Shown here piece by piece: positions 1 through 14,591 of a stretch of DNA of 64,000 nucleotides (position 1 is the first letter of the stretch; each line of letters begins with the position of its first letter). The position numbers were made by a program, and so were the translations under genes. The stretch lies in the NCBI RefSeq assembly GCF_000002995.4, contig NW_025062477.1, positions 6,358,649 to 6,422,648 of the forward strand, given 5' to 3'. Origin of the DNA: Brugia malayi. Taxonomy: Eukaryota; Nematoda; Chromadorea; Rhabditida; Onchocercidae. The notes beneath the pieces were generated by a model. It was not told the origin of the DNA. It was given only the letters and a program-made list of their open reading frames with translations, and did no database searches.

Positions 1-185
1 CAATCATTGTTACTGTTACTTTCGACACTTTCCGCATTAATTACAAAATGGTAAAGGAAAAAGCAGTTAAAGAAACCAATTAACTTTATTCAACTTCTTC
101 AATCAAGTTCATTTAAATTTAATTCCTCATCGAATTTCTTAAAACTGAAAGCGCTATTTCGAAAAATGAAAATAATATGCAATAC

Positions 186-3100
186 TTTAAACTTGATTCA
201 AATATCCTTTCATCGATAACATATCGTCGTAAATTAAAAACTGGCTTCAAACGTGGGAGAATGCGCTTAACTAGAATACCAGAATTACCATTTTCTTCAC
301 GATTATTTACATAAATAATCCGTGGCATTCGCACATTGAGTTTCACCATTTTATCAAGAATTATACACCACAATACCATCAGACCTTTGCTTGGAGTTTC
401 TGATATCTGCAACTATTTCATCAGTTTTACTAACGGATGTTTTATTAACAATGACACTAAGTAATGTTAAATGTTATTTTTACGGTTTATGATATATATT
501 TATATGAAGCGGGAAATTTCCTCCTTTGTTCCCACACTTTTTCTCTTGTACAACAATGAAGATTCCTTAAAAACCGCACAATTATTTGAATATACGCTAC
601 TTCACATATAAGTAAATCTACCTTTACAACTTGCTGTAAAACATTTATAATATTTAACCTTAATAATTTGCCACACTGTATCTTGCATCATCTGTTTACC
701 ACGTTCAAGCACTGAAATAATTGGTGTAATACCTTTAGATAAAGCATTTTGCCTTTTACGCTTCTTCTCTTCTCTTTCTTTCTTCCATTTCGCCTTCAAA
801 TATCTACAAATTTTTAAATTTCTGATGACAGCTATGAAAATAAATTTGGATTTTTGTTCTCTCAGTTATAGCGAAAAGTTTGACTACAACAACCCATCTA
901 TCTCGTTCCAACAAGTTCATTGATACCATTATAAAAAAAAAAATGGAGAAATTGCTACTTTTACCAATTTTACCATACGTCGGGGAAAAAAAGTGATCAA
1001 GTTATATAAGTCACATACAAGAACAACAAAAACAATACCGTAACCATTCTTCAACTCCATGTTCAACAATTGTTTTTTTTTGTATCACCATCCACCGGTC
1101 AGTCTTTTGAATAGATATTGAACCCTATAATTGCTTAATAAAGGTTGCATATGGTTGCTTCCATGCGGAAGACTCCTGGAACTAATTAATATAGTAAAAT
1201 AATTAATAAACTCTGTTTAATATGAAGATTAAATCATTTCACCTTCTCTAAGTTTTGTGAATCGTTGAAGAAAGTAACATTATCCAATGAACTGTAATTC
1301 GTAGCTCTTGAAATGCTAATACTTTCAATATCAGGTGTAAAAGCCGGTGCAGCGGTTTTTTTGAAGATTTCATTGATTTTAGGTTGTTTGTGATCATTTT
1401 TTCGTTGTTGCCGCTTGTTCTCCAACCAGTCTGGAAATGGAACGCGTGGAACTGGATTCGGAACATTCTGCAGAGCAGCTGGAATTGAGATAATTTTCTG
1501 AATGGTAGCTCCAAAACGTTCAATATAATATTCCCAGTCGATAATCTGCAAGTTATGAAATTATTCATCAGTATTCTAAATACTTTTAAATCTGCCAACA
1601 ACTCTAAGATTCAGTCGTCTTGCTTGAAACAGCTATTTCGGATCAGTATCAGAAAAACACAAAACATCATTCTAAAAAATTACAAATTTCTCGAAATAAT
1701 TCTAACTTAAACTTTAAGAACCAGGATGATGAATAAGCCTAATTCTGACTCTTAGAGTGTAAATCAACACCAACATTTCGGATATCGATATTATCTTTGG
1801 TAATTTTTGTATCTTTGGTCCATTTTCGAAGATAATGAGCACAGACGTTTGGTGTTGCTTGGAATATAGCCAAAGGGATAGCTCTTTGTGCGACAGGTGC
1901 ATCAAGTGGCATCTTTGAAATAATAAAACGGCAAGCAAGCCCAACATCTTTAACCATATCATCACCAAGAAACTGAAAACTTTTTGATAGCTTAATTCAA
2001 TTTCTTTTCTGAAGTAACGTGGGCAAAGTTTCGCAGGAATAAAAAAAGAATACGATATAAATTGACAACTCGGACCTAAGTTTTCGTCTTTATTTTTATT
2101 AATGAAAATTGCAAGTTTCTTAAAATAGCTCACCTCTGCAAGACGCTTCGCAGTTGAAATAGATGTTGATTTTTGTTCACCGTAATCATCAAGTTTTTTT
2201 GACATGCTCCGATTTTCCGCAATTAGATCAAACAATTCGTAATCTGGCAGACTAGCGCCCTGGAAACTTTGACAAAACTCAAACGTGAGAGGTGAGACTC
2301 AAAAAACTGAAGCAGTAAAACCAGTTTTGACCATAAATTATTCTAGATTAACTTGTTGCAGACAACATGATAGTATTACATTAAAAAAAGTGCAAAGTTA
2401 TTAATCAGTATGATATTTTTATTGCTTATACAAAGCAATAAAAACAAATAATGAATTATGATTTGAAAAAGATGAATTATGATTTCAAGGAGGGTCAAAT
2501 AGATCAATTCATGAAAATCAACTATTTCCATCATAAATTAGGGTGACGAATTCTTTATTATACAAAAACTAAATTACTTACTTTCGAAAATAATACATCC
2601 AGCCAATAGTTGGCTTCTTTTGCAGCATGCTCATATGCTTCTGCACGACTTTCGCCTTTAAGAAATGCTTTAAAAACTGAACTCTGGAAATACTTAATCA
2701 GTGCTAATTCGCCACGCCGTTTCACTTCAAATCCTTTTAGCTCAGCAAGTGAACCATCAAAATTGAAAACTGCATATCTGGAAATTCAAAAAACATTCAA
2801 TTTGACTCAGCCAACAGAGAGAAGAGAGAACTTTAAAATTCAACGCACCTTTTTTTCAGTTTTTTGCCTTCTTCTCTAGAAGCTGGAAGAATCATCGCCA
2901 AGTATGGCCCATCTACTTCGAAAAATATGGAATTTTCGGAAGTTACAGAATATGTTCCATCCGGTTCAAGTTGATGAAATTGATTGTTTGTAAATTTGTC
3001 ATGAATAAGCGCATTGAGAATTGCACCCGGATATGAAACAGTTACCTATAATTAGTCCATATTTAAACTAAAGGAAGGAAAAAAAATTTAGAAATGCAAA

Positions 3101-6100
3101 AAATCTTGCGGACCCTTAAGAAATCTACCATGTTGCAGTAACAGTACCGTTTTACGCTTAGAACTGTTCAAAGTGAAAGTAATATTCTCCGGAAAAGTCC
3201 CCGGAATTAAGCACCATATTCCATCTGTATCAAGTTCCAGAGGTTTACCAATACGTTCTACAAGCTTCCGCGCTTCGGTGATAATATTTGCACCAGTATG
3301 GCAAACTATACCAGCCATTTCCATTGAAAACCATCTTGCTCCTAAGAATGATATATTGATTTCTTGGGGTGATGGAGAGTTTTCTAATTTTCTTCATAAA
3401 CTTTTAACTAAAACCTTTCCGCATGACATATCCATAAAATGAGTTTAAGATGCATTTATGTGCAAGCTGCAAACTTTCGTAGAGAACAATGCGTCCCTGG
3501 GCTGTTTTTAAAGCATGAATATCATCCTCCGATACTTCGTCTAGAACAGCTTTAGCTTTCTGAAATATGTATTTTTAAAAAAAAGAAAAAATACAAATGA
3601 AATATAAACTTCGTTCTTCAGTAAAATCGGAGAATAGGAAATGATAATCAGCTAAATACGGAAAAATATTAAAAAAGAATAAAATAATATTAAAAAGTTT
3701 TATCAGAACAAGCAATGATTTGAAGCAAAAGAAATGAATAAAAGCCAAATTTACACTTGCTTTAAGCATTGCTTTGTACTCATATCGTCTGTCTCGGAAA
3801 GATTTTACGGTATCCACATAAAATGCATTTTCCCGTTCACAAATCGTCGTATAACGATACTCATTCCTCGTTATGTGAGTTTTACCGTAAGCACGTTTAC
3901 AAAAATCTAAATGGAATAATCTGAACAAATGTGTAAAAAATATGACTTGGAAATATAAAATATTTTACACTTTATTATTGTAATAGTATATCCGACAATT
4001 CAAAAAATAATTTGGGAGGCTTTAATTATGCTAACGGGTATTGAAGAATTTAACCACAATTCTCTAAAAAAAACGAACAAGATTTCTACTTCTAATTTAT
4101 CAAAAAAAGTTTCTACTTAAAGAAACTAAAACTTACCTTTTACCCGTTTTGCTTCAATTTGAACTCTTTGCTCATAATCTAAGCTATGAAATGCTCTTGG
4201 TGGTTTACCAAATGTTTCATTTTCTAGTTGTTGCAAAATGCGTTCATATTCGCCTCTTGAGGCAGGCACTATAAAATGATTACACTATAAAATGAATTGT
4301 TTTCGAAAAAATAATGAAATAAATTTGTAATACAACTACCACTATGAACACTATATTATTATGATACCCATAATTATAGCTATACTATAATAAACTTACT
4401 GATTTCACCACGCCATTCCCATCGCATCGTTCTCTGACATTTTGCTTCTGGTGAATTATACACACAAGCAATACAGTCTTCATTTGTAACAACTGCTGAT
4501 GGCTAAAAAATTGCGAAAATCTGGAATTAAAAATCTGGACTTCAATAAGTTTCAATTGCCTAGTAATTAAGATAATTAACAAGGAACACAATTAAGATTG
4601 TGTTGAAACTTCCACTGAATGTAGCATTTATTGAATTAAAGCATGAATTTAAAGAAGAGATAGTGAATAGGTGATCTCAAAAACACTTTATCTGAACATC
4701 AAGAATACTAGCAAGAATGGGGCATAATTTGATGTTGAAGTGAAAAAATAGAAACTAAAATCAATTATGAGAGAAACATGGAATAGGAAAAAAAGATAGA
4801 AAAACAACCTGAAGACGATTGGTAAGTATAATATTGGGATACATTGCACCCACATCCAAATGATAGATTTTAGGAGTTTCAAGGCGTAAAGGTCTCTTAA
4901 TAAAGTCATCAAGTTGTGTTTCAACCTGAAATTTATCACATAAGATCCAAAGAAAATGTAATCGTTTCCAGTTCAAACATTTATCTATAATACGCTTTAA
5001 ATAAAGTATGAAAAACAATATTTATTGACAAAGTAGTACAAAACACGATGGTTATATTTATATGGAAATACTGTTGTGAAGTTTTTGAGTGTCAGATCCA
5101 AATTATTCAATGCAATTCTGTGATCGAAAAAATCATGCTGAATGTAACACAATTCGAAATGTTCAATAAATGTTGAAACAATTAATTTATATACCTTACT
5201 TACAACTTTGTCAAAATCAATGACTTCATCCATGGTAACACCGAATTCACGAATCAATGAATCACTTAATGTTTTTCTAACATCTCGTTTTAAATCTAGA
5301 ATTGCGGCCGGGATGATTCGAAATCTGCAAAACATTTATGCCTAACAATTTCAAAATCTACGTGTCTTGAAAAAAAAAAAAAAAAAAAGGTAATTCGAAC
5401 TTTTCCGGAATATCGGCGCGGAAAACACCAGATTCCAAAGCTTCAACATGGCCTCCAACATATGTTTCACTTTCAATTACATGTCCATCAGTGGTATATT
5501 TTGTTCCATAATGTAAGGATTTATTCGGGAAAATGATATTATTCTGGAAAGCTTTAACCATCAAAAGTGCTTCACATAGTGTACCGGAACCTTTGCGAAG
5601 TACCTGAAACAAAATTGTGGAAAAAGGATTTTAATTTCACGTTAAATAAGTTCTTCGGACTTTTATGTCTCCAAACAAGTTAAAGTTTAAGAAAAAAACT
5701 TAATGAAACTACCAGTGAAAGAGACTATTAGTGTTTTTTGAACTTTCAGCAAAAAATAAAACTAAGGACAAATATAAATGTCGAAGTAAAAAAGATATTC
5801 ATACAAAGAGAAAAAGACATACATCATCGGGACCCAGAGGTATGATTGTACACAACGCAAAAATGAATGGATGAACATATTTAATGTATAAATAATAGGT
5901 TGCAACAGCATCAGACACTGAATAGTTTGCCAACATCTAAAATTTCCAAAAATCTAATAGACGCAAATAAACAGACATTAAACTCTAAACTCGAAATGTT
6001 TGATTCCCTCTCATTTCTTCCTTCGATTGAAGTAAACGAAGCTGAACCTGAACTATCAAACTAAACTATACTTGAGGTTCGTCTTTTGCCATTGCACACA

Positions 6101-7448
6101 TTTGTTCAGGATCAAGCTCAACTGGATCATACCGAAGTTTAGCTTTAGTACAGGCTTTTAGATTCTGACTTCCCACCGGTAGATAACTATCACGTTTCAC
6201 CCACCTGAACATGATAAAAATGTAATAATTTAACCGTTTGTATTCAATTTTAATACATAGTTTCAATTGTATAATTCTCGCACTCTATTTGATCTCATTC
6301 CAAAATAATATCATACAAATTAATTCATTTAAATATAAGGGAATCCTTTTAATACTCAAAATAAAGTCAGTATAGAAAAAGACTAAAAAATTAGTTTTGA
6401 AACTACATTCTGTAATAAATGCACATATTATTCCACAAATCAAAGAAGAGATTGTGCTTACTTGAACGCATCAAGATGGACTGCATTTGTAGCTCTGTAT
6501 TCTCCGGAAGAATTTCTCGAAACACCAATTTCCGTCTGCATATTCAAATTATGCACTGCAGCACGAGCTTCTACGAAAGGCCTGCAATTTGATTCTTGAC
6601 GGATTATGGATACAAACTGGGAATACCTAATTAGTGGGACACACTAACCAATCAAATGAATCGCCATTGTAAGTGACGAATACAGTTGGACGCAGCCGAA
6701 TGATATGGTCAAAAAAATATTTGATAACGGTTTTTTCATCAGGCAAATTGATAACCCGGAATATTCCCTTAAAGATTTTTAAAAATTAAAACATATCAAA
6801 AAGAAAGCATAAAGGGAATTCTGAGATAGTAATCCAAACAATTTTTTTACAAATTATTCGAATTATTTGAACAAATAAGTCCAAATAAAACATAAAATTA
6901 TATACGATCAATTTCAACAAATTACCTTATATTCTGGTCTTGGAGTATACTCAAAATCATCCACATCTGAGGAAATAATTTGCCTATTAATAATTAAGAA
7001 ACCGTTTCCATTAACCATATAAGAAATCATCATGATTTCATCAAAACTGCTGTCCGGAAATTTCAAAGGAAGCTTCGTAACTTCAATATCATAAGCTAAA
7101 ACAACTGGTTCCGGTGGATCAATCAACGTTGGATGACGAGTTATTTTTGGCTTTCGATCGAGATCTCTTCCTGTTACCCGATACCACAGACCTACGAATA
7201 CTTCCAGATCAATGCACACCCTCATTTGGTAGGGTAAATCATGTTCCCTGCAATTGTAAGCTTCTTAGTGGTGGAAAATTGGTAACGCCTTATTCATCAA
7301 AAATAAATTGATAAATTTCATAAGTCACACATCGTTTGAATCTTTACATAACAAAAACCATAAAAGTAGACTTAAAGTTGAGAGCTGCATCAATCTTATC
7401 TTTAAGAACGACCCAGTTGAGTAATCAAATACTAACTGATTTGTGCAG

Positions 7449-7508
<60 letters not shown>

Positions 7509-9182
7509 GTCCTTGTTTCAAATTCTGTAGCATCTCACCAAAGCGGGCTGACCTCACGCTTCAATTTCTCTAAGACGTGTATGTCTTAAGCAATAATATC
7601 AAATACATTAGTTGCTAACTATTAGTGGACCAAAAACAGAAATGGCACTCTATTTCCTATTGCAGAGATGACAGCTGACCTTTTGAAATGAGATAAATTT
7701 CGAAAAGAAAAACCTCAAATCAATAATTTTTTCTAAAACACCGCCTTCATCGGACAGCACTTCCTGCAGACCAAAATGTCTGAAAATTATTGAAATTCGT
7801 ATTATGTCGAAACAAACTATAAAATATTTTTGTAAACCCAATTAATAAAAATTTTTTTTTGCTAAAATGGAACAAATGAACCTGGTAAGAAGATTAGTAT
7901 ATGAAGTTGTTTGCTTTTCTCTTTCCTGATTTCTCTTGAGTATTGGTGTGATATCTTTTTTGAACTTTAGAAGTTCACTTAAACTTGGGAATGAAATCTT
8001 CAAATATGTCCGTTTTAATCCTGATAGATGATTTTTCTGCAAGAAAAATAAATTTTCAAGAAATTCGTCCATTCTTTCTTAAAGCTTTCTTCGATTCAAT
8101 AAATGAACTTACTAAATCAAGGTCTTCTTTTTCCACGATATTGGTTGTAATTATACTTGCATATTTCTTGGATAAATATGATAGGACCTGATGTTCAAAT
8201 GAAGGAAGCGTTGCAATATATAGATATGGACGAAATGGATAGGATATCTAAATGAGAAATAGTTATAATATGAAACTATCTAAATAATTATTGTGTGAAA
8301 TTATTTCCTCAATTCCAATAAAAATTTCAAGTAAAGGTAAATTGCCCTATTACCAACATCAAAGTTTTTAGATTTGTAACCTTAAAACGTCCTCCATCTT
8401 CTTGAATGAAATAAAAGTCGCACACTGCAATGATATTTTTCGTCTGTTCATCTATCATTTCCGCCTGCAACATTAAAGACCAATCCCAATCTACGTAATT
8501 TGAATTTTTTAGTTTATTTATGATTAGGATTTCATGGAAATATTTTAAAAACGACATATTTTCAGGCAAAGAAATTTAGACTATCTTTAACACCCAATGT
8601 GACACAGTATATATTTTTTTATCGAAAGTTTATCAAATATATGTTATAATCCATGAATGATATTTTGCATTCGCCGCTCTTCGAATTCAATGATAATTTA
8701 TGATCGGTAATGTTTTGAGTAAAACCCACCGACTGAACATTCAACAACCAGGCATCCTTCCATTCTATATCAGTGTAACGTTGGAAACCAAATTTTTGAT
8801 CCAAAAATTCTGCTGAGTGAATTTTTTGCAAACGAGAACCATAGCTGGAGTCAAATTTTAAAAATCACTTTGTTATCAAATTCTCGCTAAGTGAAGGATT
8901 GAATTGATAGTCAGAAATATATAAGCAGAAATAAATAATCTGAACTGAAATCTTGTTTTATCCGCCAAAGAAGTTTTAAGCAAACCGATGGGCGAAGATG
9001 GCGTGAAATGAGCTCCAATTACTCTGTTTTTATAAAAAATTGAAGAGTGAAAAACAGTGCATTGACAAGAAAATATTCGTTTAGGTTTGCTTAAGTGAGG
9101 ACTATCTCGAGATTAGGATTTATATTAATGAAATCTCAAACAGTTCTCACTTTTCTTGAATGTTGTTCGTCTGCTGATCCAT
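186..9182 (-). CDS. pole-1: DNA polymerase epsilon catalytic subunit, N-terminal about 1347 residues (partial, C-terminus off the left edge)
   Basis: Leading-strand replicative polymerase with proofreading exonuclease, nuclear. I join 27 exons, all phases consistent: 9151-9182, 8730-8844, 8381-8464, 8113-8247, 7882-8036, 7714-7779, 6926-7247, 6649-6767, 6462-6581, 6072-6204, 5823-5936, 5401-5603, 5195-5324, 4809-4925, 4400-4502, 4137-4268, 3755-3906, 3415-3559, 3148-3341, 2849-3045, 2582-2777, 2134-2259, 1775-1972, 1243-1545, 1039-1124, 659-803, 186-406. Visible motifs: exo [16 protein letters not shown] (family form DIET), exo [13 protein letters not shown], exo [14 protein letters not shown], pol [20 protein letters not shown], pol [16 protein letters not shown], pol [11 protein letters not shown]. 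The epsilon-specific Fe-S cysteines are kept (C-x2-C-x8-C near 4450, then DFCKRAY). The last exon ends in phase 2, so the gene continues left. The ATG at 9182 is the weakest part, chosen because its phase fits exon 2. Confidence 0.95.
7450..7505. repeat. (AT)n microsatellite, about 56 bp
   Basis: Uninterrupted alternating AT run inside the polymerase epsilon intron between the exons ending at 7714 and starting at 7247. Its length is likely polymorphic and prone to assembly error. Confidence 0.95.
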
Positions 9183-10672
9183 TCGTAAATACCAATCAGC
9201 TTAATGCGTTTCTATCATTTCAGTTTTTCCAATCTAAAATAAAATAACTCATTTTCTCCATTTGCTTCTGCTATTTCTCTTTAACAATCCATTATTACAT
9301 TTGACATAAACATGAAACAAACGAACTGATGACGGCATCCAAAAACCTTCAACTTTTTATTATCTACATTTCAAACTGTAATTGCCTCATTTTTTTATGT
9401 GAAATGTTCTAATGATCTATAATGTTCTTAGAACTATCTTCTAAGGTTTTCTTTACAAATATTATTTTTTTCCGTGGTATCATGATACGGTCTATTTGCA
9501 GTGAGTTCAATAATGCAGTGTTAAATTACTTTGTCAAAAATTTACTAAATTACCAAAGACAAGTTTCAAAACTTAAAACATAGTGTCCTTTTTGAAACCT
9601 GTGAATTCGGAATAGATATATTATTTGTCACTGCCACTTTGATACCAACAGGAAAATTACCAAAGATCGTAATTCAAAGAGCACTGGAATAGAAATTTAA
9701 ATACCTCAGAGTAGTTTACTGAAATAGAACAATTAGTACGTAAATGACAGTTGTTATCGTTTACCAGTACATAATAGGTAAAAATAAATGAGAAGGTAAT
9801 TAGTTCAATTAGTCATTAAATTAATTTGGTAATGCACATAGATTTATGATATTTATTTAACAAACGACAACGATAATACACTGTGAGGGAAACTGTGCAA
9901 CAAAGAATCTTGAAAAATTAAATTTAAAAATTTTGGCGCGTTTTTACGGTATTTTGGTAAGGTAACGTTGATATTGATAAGAATTACAGGAAGATGTTTG
10001 ATAAAGAATAGCGATAAGAAGTTGAAGTGAATTAAACTAATGAAATTAGTCAATTATAATTAGTGGTTTTATATGAATTTTAAATATTTTGATGGGATGA
10101 ACAGTTGTCATAATACACCCAACAAAAAAGTATTTGCATACCGAATCGATTTTCTTATTCACATTCACCTGTTAATTGTCCCGACTCGCATAGTTCACGT
10201 ACGTCATTTCATTTATGTGTTATATTTATCATCCGAGTAAAAAAAATGTTACGGAATGTTTTGTTTTGTTGCCTTTTTTTCTGACAAATTTATAATTGTG
10301 CTGTTAACATTTCATTTGTTGTTGTATGCAGCCATTACTATTTAAATTTACTTGAATTGTGATTGAAGCTTTCCTCCGTACTGTTCTTAGTTTAAAAATC
10401 ACAGTTAATAACCGATCCCGCTGTCATCGTTTATTCTTCTTCATCTTCACTTTCATACATTGAAATCGAAGATTTTTAATGGAATGTGTGATGGCTTTTT
10501 TTGTACTGCAGGAGGGATGGTAGATTTTTTGCAGAATGGACTAATTAATAAATTTGAATTTTCCTTGAGATGGCGTATGTGTGTTTTATATATATCCACA
10601 AACTCACATTTCTGGCGTATCCGCTTGCACAGAAAAAATCTTGAAATATTTATAGATGGCGTAATTCTCGGT
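9183..10672. other. Intergenic region between divergent genes
   Basis: AT-rich stretch between the start of polymerase epsilon (minus) and the chosen start of the SLC35C2-like gene (plus). It should hold both promoters and 5' UTRs. I see no convincing exon. A plus-strand frame stays open from about 10460 into the transporter exon, but it begins at TTG and has no homology, so I treat it as leader sequence. Confidence 0.6.
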
Positions 10673-13360
10673 ATGAGGAATAGATCAGGAAATGAAGGCA
10701 AAGAAGGGGAAATACCGGACAGCGCTAATATGTGGAATATATTGGCAGGCGTGTGCATATATTATCCACTCTCAATTGGACTTACTTTCTTTCAGAAGTG
10801 GTTCATTAAGGTTGCAGCATATAAATTGTTTTTTCTCAGATATTTGCATGAGTAATCCCTAGAAACTGAGCTAGACTTTAAATAACACTAAGTTTTGTTA
10901 AGTTAAATGAATTTGAAAATCTGTTTTGCAGAGTTACGAATTTCCACTACTTGTCGTTACTTGCCACTATGCCATCAAATACTTCTTTGCAATGATTATT
11001 CGATTTGTCATGGAATATCGAGCAGATAAACGCACTCGGATTTCATTCAAAGATCAGCTCCAATGGTTGGTACCAATTGGCATATGTGCCTCGCTGGATA
11101 TTGGTGCGTTTTAGTTGCCGTGTTCTGAAATGATCGACATAAGCTGAACATGTTTAATAGTTCATTTCCATCTGAGTTCCTATTTTGTTGCCAGAAAAAT
11201 ATTAAGGAACATATTTCAACTTATTGGAATGTAAAGTGAAATTTATATTATTTGTTGCATCTAACAGTTAAAAGCAGTTAAAATACAAATGTTTCACGAA
11301 TTTATAAAAGCTTCTAATGACAGCAGCATTACTAGGTTTGAATTAATTTTTTTCAGGTCTATCAAATTGGGGTCTTAAATATGTAACAGTAAGCTTTTTT
11401 ACAATGGCAAAATCAAGCAGTATTTTGTTTATGGTTACATTTGCCTTACTGTTACATTTGGAACGATGGCGACCTGTTCTTATCATATCTGCTGGACTTA
11501 TTACATTTGGCTTATTTCTGTTCACATGGAGGTTCACTTGCTTCTAGAATTATTTTGAAGGGGAAACACAAGATCTAAATTTAATTATTTTTGTTGATTG
11601 ACTTCTGTAACGGTCATTCTTTCAGATCTTTATAGAAATTATGGAACAAAATGTTACGAAATGTAGTATCCTATAATCGTTTATTTTTATTCTGGGAATA
11701 AATTATTGCAGGAACCGATCAGTATTAAATTGATTGCAGTGAAAGTGGTCTATTTCTTGCATGCAGAAGGAAGAAAGACAGCTTAAGCATTTCATCCTAA
11801 AAAGTTATAATACTTGTTAACATAATAATAACTTGTCTTTTCAGATCGGCTCAGTTCGAACTTCGTGGTTTATTGCTGATTGAATTGGCAGCAGCATGTA
11901 CAGGGTTGAGATGGACAGTTTCACAAATCATTATGCAAGGAGAGGAAAAATTGCTGAAACATCCACTGGATATGGTTGCGTACGTACAACCGTGGATGTT
12001 TCTTGCTATTCTTCCTCTTTTTTTTATGTATGAAGGTAATAGATAAACAGAATCTTCAGTTAACTTCAAGACTATCTAACAACAAAAATTTTGGATTTCT
12101 CCAGAAAGTCACAATTTTTCTTAGCTTAGTCGCTCGATTTTTTAAAAAAAGACTGAGATTTTCAATCAACTGAACGTATTGCAATATCTTCATTTCTTAG
12201 TTATCAGAGATCGATTGATTGCATGATTTTCTTCGGTGTGATTTCTGATGTAGGCAGAACATACTTCAACTGAGTGACATGTTTTATCCATTGCGGCACA
12301 TTATTTCCTTGTTATTTGGGAATTTGGGATTTTTTTTCCAATTCTACATTTTTTATAAAAATATAAAATTTTTCATTGACATCTTATATTAATCGCCGAA
12401 TTTTGTGAAGCACTAGTATCTGCTATATTATATGTAAAATTTTTAAACTACAATCGAGCTGAATTAGGTTTATAGCGTACATTATTACCAAGTGGAAAGT
12501 AATTTGAGATTGACAATTTCAGGCTCACAGCTCTCGTTTGATAAAGTGACATATTACCGTAATGAACATGCACCTTTCTATGTTTTATTTTTTATTTCAT
12601 TTGGGGGTCTATTGGCTTTTGCAATGGAAATGGCAGGTAACATTTGCTATCATATACTCTTCAAATAGTCATTTGATTGAAAAACTAATCAGTATGTACA
12701 CTGAATGATTTTTAAATCATTCGCTATACCATTTCCAACCTGGCCCGGGAAAGAAATCGATCGGGTTATCTATCGACAAACATATAGTATGGTATTGAAT
12801 GATGCTTTCTTAGTAATTGCTTTCGTAAAGTGTCTTACTACTTGAAACGTTTTAGAATATCTTCTTCTCGTATATACATCGGGCATCACATTAAACATAT
12901 TCGGGATAATCAAGGTAAGTCTTTGTTAAAACACTATTTCCAAATGTTCATTTAATTTTATGAAACCTTGTTTAAAAACAATTAAAAAACCACTCCTTAC
13001 CTTACTAAATATGTTTCAGGAAGTAGTAACATTATCGTTGGCGCATTTTGTTAATGGGGATTATTTTTCCTTGGTAAGTGAACTTGCTCAAGCTAGTCCG
13101 CACTCCCTCACTTCATTAGCCAAATGCATTATGCGTAACCAGAAAACCTCAAAACAGTTAACAGCTACAGTACACGGTGTAGACTGTAATAAAGTATAAG
13201 CTGCGATTCTTTATTCACATTGCAGGTTAACACAATCGGTTTACTGCTGTGTTTCTCTGGTATGCTTTTGCACGCTTTTTCAAAAAGAACATTACTAAAG
13301 GCCCGCACAAAACCACGAATGCCGGACAGGAGAAGACTGTTGACGGATGTTGATGCATAA
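10673..13360 (+). CDS. SLC35C2: Nucleotide-sugar transporter-like protein, SLC35C2 family (345 aa)
   Basis: Multi-pass Golgi membrane protein of the triose-phosphate/nucleotide-sugar transporter superfamily. Mammalian SLC35C2 is linked to GDP-fucose use and Notch fucosylation; that role here is inferred. Eight exons with consistent phases: 10673-10810, 10932-11103, 11357-11531, 11845-12035, 12523-12636, 12856-12914, 13020-13073, 13226-13360. Diagnostic stretches are YYPLSIGLTFFQKWFIK, GLSNWGLKYVTVSLFTMAKS, LRWTVSQIIMQ, and FGIIKEVVTLSLAHFVNGD followed by GLLLCFSGMLLHAFSK. About ten hydrophobic segments are visible, and the C-terminal tail is short and basic. The start is the in-frame ATG nearest the first membrane segment. 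Upstream in-frame ATGs exist, so the N-terminus could be longer. It converges on the inositol kinase gene. Confidence 0.9.
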
Positions 13361-14591
13361 TATCATGTTATTTAATCCTTTCCTGTTCAGTCTCTGAAGA
13401 GACTGAAAGCTGGACCAGATTCTAATAAATAGGAGATTTAAGTTGTTTGATATCGAGTGCTACCTCCATTTTTTTTGTTGTAGTTTCTCTGTGCTCCTTA
13501 TTCTTGTTATCGTTTCGAGCACAGAAAAGAACAATGAAGTGTGCTGAAAGATGAAATGAGGTCTAGCATTGCAAATTTTATTATATCGTGTTAAATGGGA
13601 CATATACTTTAATTCAACCTTTTATTTGACATCATTCCATGTAGGTCTACATTAAACTTGCTATGCGTGTATATATATATATATGGTGGCTAGACTGTCA
13701 ATTGTACTGCCATTAACTGAATGATGGTGCTTTTAGAAATTGTTTGAAAATTTGAAGTGTTTAGCCGTTAATGTATATGAGGTGATTAATCTAGATACCA
13801 CACATAGCAACTACTCAGCTGCAATTTTTTGTTTGTCTTATTTGGTCCTGTTTTTCCAATTGCATATTGTACATCATTCCGGTTTTACCATTTGTCTATT
13901 TATAAACTATTTTGTAATCGGTTGTAACCATTGCTTTACTAGTCACTACCATAACTGTTAGCTAGCAGTCGTTACTTTCACTTACATAATATAAGCGTGT
14001 CGCAAAAGTTAAATTGAACACAACTGTGGCAGTGATTAATAAAGAGTACCGATATCGATTAGCACAGAAAGAATCAGATCAAGATTATGATAATAAAGCA
14101 AAGCTTGCGACATTGATTTTAGTAGTTTGGATGTCTTTTCAACTTTACTTGCTTGTTAAATCCCAGTTTTCTCGCATTGCCCTCGGCATGATCAAAAGAT
14201 TAATGTATGCCAAATTCTTTTCACCCCATTTTCTTACAAATAAGGTGGTAGTGCGCGATATGCGTGCAATACCAGGAATGGAGAGGTCACGATTAATTAG
14301 TAGAAGAAATACGAGGAATGATGAGCTTTTCTGGCATTTGATTCGCATAATTTTACGGACTTCATTCATTTTGCAATAACTTTCATCGCTCAAAAAACAA
14401 AACATATGGAAGCTTCACACTATGAACAAGAAAGAAAAAGGAAATTATGAAAAGGGTAAAGTTATGAAGAAAGTTCACTCATTTCTTAATGTAGGAATGT
14501 ACAAATCTGTGAGGAAAGAGATGACAGTAGAGTCTGCTAAAACTGAGGATGAGGTATTAGCGATTTTTTCCTTAAGACATGGGGAAGATAA
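13361..14591. other. Tail-to-tail intergenic region with unassigned open frames
   Basis: Holds the 3' ends of the SLC35C2-like and inositol kinase genes. On the plus strand an open frame without an early ATG runs to 14379 (121 codons, one possible membrane segment near the middle). A 78-codon ATG frame follows at 14422-14658 and overlaps the kinase exon in antisense. I recognise neither. Splice signals around them are poor, so I do not call genes. Confidence 0.5.
13424..13429 (+). terminator. Polyadenylation signal AATAAA for the SLC35C2-like gene
   Basis: Canonical AATAAA 64 bases after the stop codon at 13360, the expected position for a short nematode 3' UTR. Confidence 0.6.

Noticed and set aside
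1141..1177. Extra polymerase epsilon exon before [11 protein letters not shown]
   Set aside because: The frame meets a TAG before the conserved block; the acceptor at 1125 joins directly from the previous exon in phase 0.
10460..10672. N-terminal extension of the SLC35C2-like gene
   Set aside because: The frame is open but starts at TTG, contains no conserved sequence and is probably leader.
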